Source: Kordiimonadaceae bacterium
Lineage (GTDB): Bacteria > Pseudomonadota > Alphaproteobacteria > Sphingomonadales > Kordiimonadaceae
Reading direction: 5' to 3'
Assembly (NCBI GenBank): GCA_014238195.1
Contig: JABABO010000197.1
Coordinates: forward strand, 1-9,178
Length of the DNA stretch: 9,178 nucleotides
Part shown: positions 4,111-9,178 of the stretch, in pieces
Layout of the letters: the number at the start of each line of letters is the position of its first letter
Numbering within the stretch: position 1 is the stretch's first letter
The notes under the pieces: model-generated
Told to the model about the DNA's origin: nothing
Databases searched by the model: none
Seen by the model: the letters and a program-made list of their open reading frames with translations, nothing else
Translations under genes and position numbers: made by a program

Positions 4111-5328
4111 ATGGACTATAAGAAAGTATTTGCAGACGCGATTGAGACGATCCGTGATGAGGGTCGTTACAGGGTTTTTGCAGATATTCAGCGCTTAAAG
4201 GGTGAGTTTCCACGCGCCACACGTTTTGACGCGGGCGATAACGCGCGTTCTATTACCGTTTGGTGTTCAAATGATTATTTAGGTATGGGACAGCATCCAA
4301 AAGTACTGACTGCCATGCATGCCGCGCTTGATGAAACGGGTGCAGGAGCGGGAGGTACGCGCAATATTAGTGGAACTAATCATTATCATGTGTTGCTTGA
4401 AAAAGAATTAGCAGATTTGCATAATAAAGAATCGGCATTACTTTTTACATCGGGCTATATTTCAAATGAAGCAACCCTTTCAACGCTCGCTAAAATTTTG
4501 CCTGGGTGTATTGTATTTTCTGATGCAATGAATCACGCTTCGATGATTCAAGGCATTCGCAGTAGCGGCGCTGAACGTCATATTTTCCGCCATAATGATC
4601 TTGACCACCTTGAAGAATTATTAGCAAAAGCTGATCCCGGTGCCCCGAAATTGATTGCGTTTGAAAGTGTGTACTCTATGGACGGGGATATAGCACCAAT
4701 CGCTGAAATATGCGACTTGGCGGATCAATATGGTGCTATGACCTATTTGGATGAAGTCCATGCTGTAGGTATGTACGGCCAACAGGGTGGCGGTATCGCT
4801 GAGCGCGAAGGTGTTGCTGACCGTCTTACGGTGATCGAGGGTACCCTTGGCAAGGCTTTTGGTGTGATGGGTGGGTATATTGCATCCAGTAAAGATTTGG
4901 TTGATGTTGTCCGCAGTTGCGCGTCTGGCTTTATTTTTACGACTGCGCTTAGTCCTGTATTAGCCGCTGGTGCACTTGCCAGTATTAAACACCTAAGATC
5001 TAGTAATAGCGAGCGCGTGTTGCAGCAAGAGAGCGCCGATGAACTGAAATCTCGATTAGCTTTGGCTAACTTGCCTGTCATGGTAAGTGCTAGTCATATT
5101 GTACCTATTTTCATCGGTGACCCCGTTATTTGTAAGCAAGTTTCGGATCGTTTGTTGGATGAATATGGTATTTATGTGCAGCCTATTAATTACCCGACAG
5201 TTCCACGGGGAACAGAACGTTTGAGATTTACGCCAGGGCCTTTGCACGGACCTAAAGAATTGGATGCGCTTATTTCCGCCCTAAGTGATATATGGGAAGA
5301 TACACGCCTAAAACGCGCTGTGGGATAG
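4111..5328 (+). CDS. hemA: 5-aminolevulinate synthase
   Basis: This 405-residue cytoplasmic enzyme uses pyridoxal phosphate to condense glycine with succinyl-CoA, giving 5-aminolevulinate, the first committed step of the C4 (Shemin) route to heme and other tetrapyrroles. It is full length. The N-terminus MDYKKVFADAI...GRYRVFADI is typical of alphaproteobacterial HemA and fixes the start. Further signatures are WCSNDYLGM (51-59), GAGGTRNISGTNHYH (79-93), FSDAMNHASM (136-145), ESVYSMDGD (185-193), the cofactor-binding DEVH (214-217) and EGTLGKAFG (243-251) with the Schiff-base lysine K248, the same number as in Rhodobacter capsulatus. R370/R372 near the C-terminus fit the carboxylate-binding region of the family. 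A small DUF6898-like gene follows 9 nt downstream. Other alpha-oxoamine synthases (KBL, BioF) fit less well given the N-terminus and EGTLGKAFG. Confidence 0.97.
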   Translation: MDYKKVFADAIETIRDEGRYRVFADIQRLKGEFPRATRFDAGDNARSITVWCSNDYLGMGQHPKVLTAMHAALDETGAGAGGTRNISGTNHYHVLLEKELADLHNKESALLFTSGYISNEATLSTLAKILPGCIVFSDAMNHASMIQGIRSSGAERHIFRHNDLDHLEELLAKADPGAPKLIAFESVYSMDGDIAPIAEICDLADQYGAMTYLDEVHAVGMYGQQGGGIAEREGVADRLTVIEGTLGKAFGVMGGYIASSKDLVDVVRSCASGFIFTTALSPVLAAGALASIKHLRSSNSERVLQQESADELKSRLALANLPVMVSASHIVPIFIGDPVICKQVSDRLLDEYGIYVQPINYPTVPRGTERLRFTPGPLHGPKELDALISALSDIWEDTRLKRAVG

Positions 5329-5337
5329 GGTATCACT

Positions 5338-5526
5338 GTGGCGCAGTCGAAAGAAGTTTACCTAGAATTTCATAAGCAGGGCAATTATGTAAAAGTGTGT
5401 GCCATATGCGCGCAAACAGGGATTGAGGTCAGCATCGTTGGTGACGCCAAAGCTAGTCGAAGGGAGCTAGAAACGGTCGCCGTTAATAAGCTTCGCTATG
5501 TGCTTAACAAGAAAGCTAATCCATAG
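5338..5526 (+). CDS. small DUF6898-like protein
   Basis: This is a 62-residue protein starting at GTG, 9 nt after the hemA stop; AGGG overlapping that stop gives a ribosome site about 7 nt upstream, so the pair is probably one operon. The sequence EVYLEFHKQGNYVKVCAI, then TGIEVSIVG, then RRELETVAVNKLRYVL resembles the short alphaproteobacterial DUF6898 family, whose members often end in a K-L-x-Y-V-L helix. The predicted fold is a few beta strands followed by one helix; there is no signal peptide or membrane segment. Function is unknown. Similar small proteins in databases are sometimes labelled as serine hydroxymethyltransferase, which the length rules out. Family assignment is from memory of the pattern, not a search. 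Confidence 0.8.
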   Translation: MAQSKEVYLEFHKQGNYVKVCAICAQTGIEVSIVGDAKASRRELETVAVNKLRYVLNKKANP

Positions 5527-5572
5527 ATTTTGCTTTAATGTCGATGATCAATTCAGAAAAATATTAGTCGGA

Positions 5573-6613
5573 CTATTTCAACTTGGATTGCGCTTTTAAC
5601 AGTATATTTTCTATCCGTGATAAGCGACTGTCTTGATTAACCAGCAGACCGCCATACATTTCGATTATGGTGTTTAGATTTAGCTCTTTCTCAATATCTT
5701 TTTCCCTGATCCAGTTGCGCGGTTTTACTGTAAATAGGTGATCACGGTTGAACCATTTATTGGCGCATTTTTTATTTTCCTCAGCGAAATAGTTCGCAAT
5801 GGACGTGTCTAGTTCTGGGGTAATGAGACTGCGCTTAATAGGTTTTTGCTCAGCCTGGAAAAGGGCTTCATTTTCTTCCATCAAATATGTAAATGTGGGG
5901 GGTGGATTAAGTGGATTGAGCTTACTCATAATGCGCATTTTGTCTAATGGAATGCCCAGATTAATTGTCTTATCAGGAATCTGCATCACCGCTAGGTCAA
6001 TGTTAAGATAATCCGCCACGGTTTCATAAATATCTTTCTCACCGAAGGCGACGATTTTAAGCTTATCTTGTCCAACAAGCGACGCAAGCATATCTGCAAA
6101 CGTGTCATAATGCAGGTGATCTACGGTTTTATACCACTGCGTGGCATAATATTGAAAATCTTTGATAGACGGTCGATTTTTCCTAACAAACTGATTATAG
6201 CGCGATTCAACATACGAGGCTTGATCGCGTATAAATAACAACAAGTGTGGTTCATATCCTCTCTTGCGTAAAAGTTTAAAGAAACTATCAAGCTTAACTT
6301 TGGTAATGTCACAAAAGGATTCGCCAGAAATAATAGGGATACAGTCCCCGCATTGATCAAGAGCCTGCAAAAATTCGCCTAATAAAGCGCCTTGGGCTGC
6401 TTGTAAGTTATAAAGCTGCTCGGCTTCCCAATATGCCATGCCCAAGAACTGAACGTTGCCGACTTTGGTATTCTTTCCTGGTCTTTTGGCAGGCCCCACG
6501 GGCAGATAATTATAACCCTGTTGTAGTAAAGGCTGGATATTATGGGCAAGTAAACGCTGAAGTGCAGAGCTACCAGTTTTATAAGTGCCGATATGAATGA
6601 TTATTTTTTTCAT
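5573..6613 (-). CDS. sulfotransferase-like protein, second of a tandem pair
   Basis: This 346-residue protein carries the two PAPS-binding motifs of sulfotransferases: HIGTYKTGSSALQ (7-19, the 5'-phosphosulfate loop) and LLLFIRDQASYVESRYNQ (124-141, with R129 and S133 for the 3'-phosphate). It should move sulfate from PAPS to a hydroxyl or amine, but the acceptor cannot be read from sequence. It ends with GGLLV-x4-SRLSRIENILL (321-339), a motif shared with the upstream paralog at the same residue numbers. Its ATG (6613-6611) overlaps the paralog's stop as TAATG and has no clear ribosome site, so translation is probably coupled. No signal peptide or membrane helix is seen, suggesting a cytosolic enzyme. 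The central region (about 40-100) differs most from the paralog, which could reflect a different acceptor. Confidence 0.85.
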   Translation of the reverse strand: MKKIIIHIGTYKTGSSALQRLLAHNIQPLLQQGYNYLPVGPAKRPGKNTKVGNVQFLGMAYWEAEQLYNLQAAQGALLGEFLQALDQCGDCIPIISGESFCDITKVKLDSFFKLLRKRGYEPHLLLFIRDQASYVESRYNQFVRKNRPSIKDFQYYATQWYKTVDHLHYDTFADMLASLVGQDKLKIVAFGEKDIYETVADYLNIDLAVMQIPDKTINLGIPLDKMRIMSKLNPLNPPPTFTYLMEENEALFQAEQKPIKRSLITPELDTSIANYFAEENKKCANKWFNRDHLFTVKPRNWIREKDIEKELNLNTIIEMYGGLLVNQDSRLSRIENILLKAQSKLK

Positions 6614-7671
6614 TAATTTTTAAGCTGGGGGCGTTTTGCGTTGTTAATGAGCTGTTGTAACGTATTTTCTATTCTGGTTAGCCGGTCTTCGTATTTTACC
6701 AACAAGCCACCAAAAGTAGCGATAATATCCTCCAGACTCATTTGGTTCTGAATATCAGATATGCTGTGAAATATTTTTTCTTCTGCCGCAAAATGAGTGT
6801 GGCCTTTCGCCCATTTATCAAAAAATATAGCATTGCTCTCCGCATAGTGGGCTGTAATTTCCGCCCTCAATTCGTCTGGGATCAATGTTATACCAGAGCT
6901 ATGCTTTGTGTTTTGCAAAATGGCTTCATTCGATACGATAATGTCTGAAAAATTTTGCCGTGGGGACAAAGCATTTAATTTAAGCATCATGACAATCTGT
7001 GCTGGGGTCAGGCTGATATTTAAGGCACGGGCAGGGCGCATCATATTGGCACTTTTAACGTTTAAAATTTCATTGAATCGATCAAATAAGTCTTCTTTTT
7101 TATGCAGGACAATATGTAAATTACCGGCACCAACAATTTCAGCTAAGTCATTACAATAGTGGCCGTAATCAATATGGCTTGTGGTTTGATACATATCACC
7201 AATAAAGGCTTCTGGTGTTGCAGTTAGATGGTGGCGCTTCACGTGTTGTACATAAATCGATTCAAGGTAAGATGTTTGTTCCCGTACACAAAAAATAATT
7301 TGAAGCTCAAAACCTAACGAATAAACGTAATCTTTTAGTTTTTGAATTTGCGGTGTCTCCAGATCACAGAAAAATTCACTGGATAAAAGTGGGGAGTGTT
7401 TGGGTTTAGTTTGAATGCATTTTTTCATTTCACCAAGAAATTGTTGCTGACCTTTAGGCATATGCAAATAATGGTTTTTGGGCAAAAGTGTTCGCGCTAA
7501 AAATGCTCCATTACCAGATGTTATAAGTCCGTTTTGAGCGCTTTGAATACGTCCCATATTTAAGTAATTTATCCCATTTTGTGCGAGTTTTTCCATGTTT
7601 TGAGCAAAATAGACCTGCAAAGCTGTGGTGCCAGTTTTAAAAGCACCTATATGGAGATAAAATGGTTTCAT
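6613..7671 (-). CDS. sulfotransferase-like protein, first of a tandem pair
   Basis: This 352-residue protein has HIGAFKTGTTALQ (7-19), an almost ideal PAPS 5'-phosphosulfate loop, and IIFCVREQTSYLESIYVQ (125-142) with R130 and S134 as the 3'-phosphate-binding residues. SSEFFCD (97-103) matches SGESFCD in the downstream paralog. The tail GGLLVKYEDRLTRIENTL (321-338) is conserved between the two and looks like a short amphipathic helix. The start ATG at 7671-7669 has AAGGTG 8 nt upstream. It is the first gene of a two-gene operon, joined by a 1-nt stop/start overlap to its paralog. The pair likely arose by tandem duplication. Such HIGxxKTGTT proteins occur in surface polysaccharide and lipid modification loci; no glycan gene is in this window to support a specific substrate. 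Confidence 0.87.
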   Translation of the reverse strand: MKPFYLHIGAFKTGTTALQVYFAQNMEKLAQNGINYLNMGRIQSAQNGLITSGNGAFLARTLLPKNHYLHMPKGQQQFLGEMKKCIQTKPKHSPLLSSEFFCDLETPQIQKLKDYVYSLGFELQIIFCVREQTSYLESIYVQHVKRHHLTATPEAFIGDMYQTTSHIDYGHYCNDLAEIVGAGNLHIVLHKKEDLFDRFNEILNVKSANMMRPARALNISLTPAQIVMMLKLNALSPRQNFSDIIVSNEAILQNTKHSSGITLIPDELRAEITAHYAESNAIFFDKWAKGHTHFAAEEKIFHSISDIQNQMSLEDIIATFGGLLVKYEDRLTRIENTLQQLINNAKRPQLKN

Positions 7672-7773
7672 TTATTTTTCACCTTGAATATTTTTAAGAC
7701 ATGGACGCAACCGAACTTATTGTTTTTAAGCATTAAAGACAATAGTATTACTGGCTTATTACCTATGACATAA

Positions 7774-7801
7774 TTGCTTGTATTACCCATGTCTGTATGA
7801 T
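7774..7801 (+). promoter_or_regulatory. possible sigma-70-type promoter of the small membrane protein
   Basis: TTGCTT (7774-7779), a 16-bp spacer and TATGAT (7796-7801) form a plausible promoter, leaving a leader of about 40 nt before the ATG at 7849. The -10 matches five of six consensus bases and the -35 three of six. Confidence 0.35.
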
Positions 7802-7848
7802 CCTGCCCAAGAGTATTCATTATTTACATCATAACGAGGAGATGAAAC

Positions 7849-8163
7849 ATGAAAATGATTTGGGGCTTTATTGCATTAGATATGATAGCGTTTACGGCGT
7901 ATGTCTTTTTTAACCAAGGAAGTATTACAGGCTTAGTTGACTATCTAGGCGGTATGGGGCTTTGGTCAATGCAAGTTTTTATCGATTTGATATTGGCACT
8001 TGTGATTGCATCGGTTTTTATCGTGCGTGACGCTAAGGTTAAAGGTGTAAATCCTTGGCCTTATGTCGTTGGGTGTTTGTTTACAGGTAGCATTAGTTTA
8101 TTGATCTATATGGTGCTGCATGGCTTTCATGGGGCTGCTGATCGTCAGTATGCATCCGAGTAA
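7849..8163 (+). CDS. small three-helix membrane protein, DUF2834-like
   Basis: This 104-residue protein has three hydrophobic stretches: about 4-21, 38-59 and 69-90. The second carries a buried acidic residue (D46) and is followed by a short polar loop, RDAKVKGVNPWPY (60-72), before the third helix, which begins LFTGSISLLIY. The pattern of FxDL, RDAK, NPW and GSI is like DUF2834-type membrane proteins, whose function is unknown; the match is by memory and only moderate. The start has GAGGAG 7 nt upstream; ATG codon 3 is a less well placed alternative. It lies alone, divergent from the sulfotransferase pair and convergent with the transglycosylase, so context gives little clue. Confidence 0.8.
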   Translation: MKMIWGFIALDMIAFTAYVFFNQGSITGLVDYLGGMGLWSMQVFIDLILALVIASVFIVRDAKVKGVNPWPYVVGCLFTGSISLLIYMVLHGFHGAADRQYASE

Positions 8164-8203
8164 GCTTTATAAACGCAGTTAAGACAAGGTGCTCTGAATA
8201 TCA

Positions 8204-8235
8204 TAAGAAAAGCCACCTAGATTGGGTTAAGGCTT
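8204..8235 (-). terminator. possible terminator of the lytic transglycosylase gene
   Basis: On the minus strand AAGCC-TTA-ACC, a CAATCTA loop and GGT-GGCTT form an interrupted 8-bp stem followed by TTCTT. The left arm begins in the last base pair of the stop codon. The stem has a 3-nt bulge and the T-run is broken, so the call is tentative. Confidence 0.4.
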
Positions 8236-9178
8236 ATTCGTCTGAGCGTTTCATTTCGCCGCGGCTATTAAGGCGGGCTTTGCGGCGTTCAGCAACCATG
8301 CGCTCGCTGGGGGTATCTAGCATTTCAAACATCGGCCAAGCCCCCGATGCCACAGCATCCAAGCTTGGAGTTTTTTGACCTAATCGCATGCGGTAGAGCC
8401 ATAAGTTTGCCATCACGCGTTCGATATAATGGCGGGTCTGAAAAAAGCTGATACTTTCTATAAATAACAATGGATCGGCTTGGTACTCAATATCGGCGTG
8501 CCAGTTTTGTAAGCTACCAGGACCACCATTATAGGCCGCAAGAAGCATAAATAAATTGCCTTCTACGTCATCCTGATCGAAAAGATATTCCACATACTGT
8601 TGGCCCAGCGCTAAGTTAAATTCAGGTTCAAATAAGCGGTTTCTATTACGCCGAAATAGGCTGCGGTCTCTTTTCATATAGCTAGCTGTTGCAGGCATGA
8701 CTTGCATCAGGCCACGCGCACCCACACTTGATTTTGCCCGGCTACGAAAGGTGCTTTCTTGCCTAATCATTGCAAATAGCAAAGCACGGTCGATGCGCAA
8801 GCCATCAACAGGTTCCCAGTCGGGTAGAGGATAACGGTTGCTGGCTTTGGCGGCTTTTGCTGTGCCACCCGCGCGGCTGAGGCGCACTTGAATAGCCGGG
8901 AGTTTTATCGCACTGGCGAAGGCTAAAAGATCAGCTTGGACCGCAGTTCCCTCGCGGCCCCAAAGCAAACGTAATTCTTCATCAGCGACTTCATCGCGGC
9001 CAATTTCAGTAAGCGCAATAGCACGCTCTGTGGCTTTGTAACGCATTAAATTTGCGACAGCACCGCGGTCTAATACTGGCGGTGTCCAATCAATATTTGC
9101 ATGTAAGCCAAGTTGCTTACCAGCGATCAAGCCATAAAAGCTTTCACTGTAGCTGCTTGCGGCTAACGTGTGTTGCAC
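8234..9178 (-). CDS. soluble lytic murein transglycosylase, C-terminal part (cut by the right edge)
   Basis: The 315 codons in the window encode the C-terminal part; the start lies beyond 9178, and the GTG at the edge is not a supported start. The enzyme cleaves peptidoglycan glycan strands with formation of 1,6-anhydromuramic ends, usually in the periplasm. Numbering from the window edge, FYGLIAGKQLG (14-24) resembles the helical superhelix end of Slt70-type proteins. The SLT catalytic domain runs from about 130 to 265: RQESTF holds the catalytic glutamate at 141, then GLMQVMPATA (156-165), AYNGGPG (215-221) and RHYIERVMANLWLY (249-262). The last 45 residues are polar and basic. The signal peptide would be in the missing part. 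Gene sits convergent with the small membrane protein. Confidence 0.94.
   Translation of the reverse strand: MQHTLAASSYSESFYGLIAGKQLGLHANIDWTPPVLDRGAVANLMRYKATERAIALTEIGRDEVADEELRLLWGREGTAVQADLLAFASAIKLPAIQVRLSRAGGTAKAAKASNRYPLPDWEPVDGLRIDRALLFAMIRQESTFRSRAKSSVGARGLMQVMPATASYMKRDRSLFRRNRNRLFEPEFNLALGQQYVEYLFDQDDVEGNLFMLLAAYNGGPGSLQNWHADIEYQADPLLFIESISFFQTRHYIERVMANLWLYRMRLGQKTPSLDAVASGAWPMFEMLDTPSERMVAERRKARLNSRGEMKRSDE

Noticed and set aside
5527..5572. Terminator for hemA and its small downstream gene.
   Set aside because: No stem with a T-run is visible in the 46 bp between the converging genes.
5565..5575. Small palindrome (TAGT-CCG-ACTA) followed by T's after the second sulfotransferase.
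   Set aside because: The stem is only 4 bp and overlaps the stop codon, too weak to call a terminator.
9176..9178. GTG at the right edge as the start of the transglycosylase gene.
   Set aside because: The visible sequence begins inside the Slt-type helical domain and lacks a signal peptide, so the real start lies outside the window.

Overview
The window looks like a moderately AT-rich piece of an alphaproteobacterial chromosome. Three things point that way: a C4-pathway 5-aminolevulinate synthase (HemA) whose PLP lysine falls at residue 248, as in Rhodobacter; short (275 aa) flagellins in tandem behind sigma-54-type promoters; and a small DUF6898-like protein directly after hemA. The genus cannot be fixed from the sequence. 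Marine groups such as Kordiimonadales or Rhodospirillales relatives are possible guesses only.

Layout. Positions 1-1420 hold two flagellin genes on the minus strand; the second runs off the left edge. Each has its own predicted sigma-54 promoter, an adjacent IHF-consensus site and hairpins in its 5' leader, and a UUCG-loop terminator separates the two genes. Positions 1500-1900 are non-coding and rich in palindromic and tandem repeats. Positions 1901-3732 (minus) hold a quorum-sensing unit in the order luxR, luxI, then an unrecognised 109-residue ORF that starts inside the luxI stop codon (ATGA overlap). Divergent from it, 4111-5526 (plus) holds hemA and the small DUF6898-like gene. Positions 5573-7671 (minus) hold two tandem paralogous sulfotransferase-like genes joined by a TAATG overlap. 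A small three-helix membrane protein (7849-8163, plus) and the C-terminal part of a soluble lytic transglycosylase (8234-9178, minus) close the window.

How the genes work together. The flagellins build the filament and appear to be late-class genes under sigma-54 control with IHF assistance and possibly leader-RNA control. LuxI should make an acyl-homoserine lactone that LuxR senses; the coupled small ORF is the least explained part and could be an accessory regulator, by analogy with cinI-cinS of Rhizobium. HemA feeds tetrapyrrole synthesis. The sulfotransferase pair probably modifies a surface glycan, lipid or secreted metabolite, but nothing here identifies the acceptor. No rRNA, tRNA, CRISPR array, transposase or prophage gene was recognised. 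Everything is read by eye; no database search was made.
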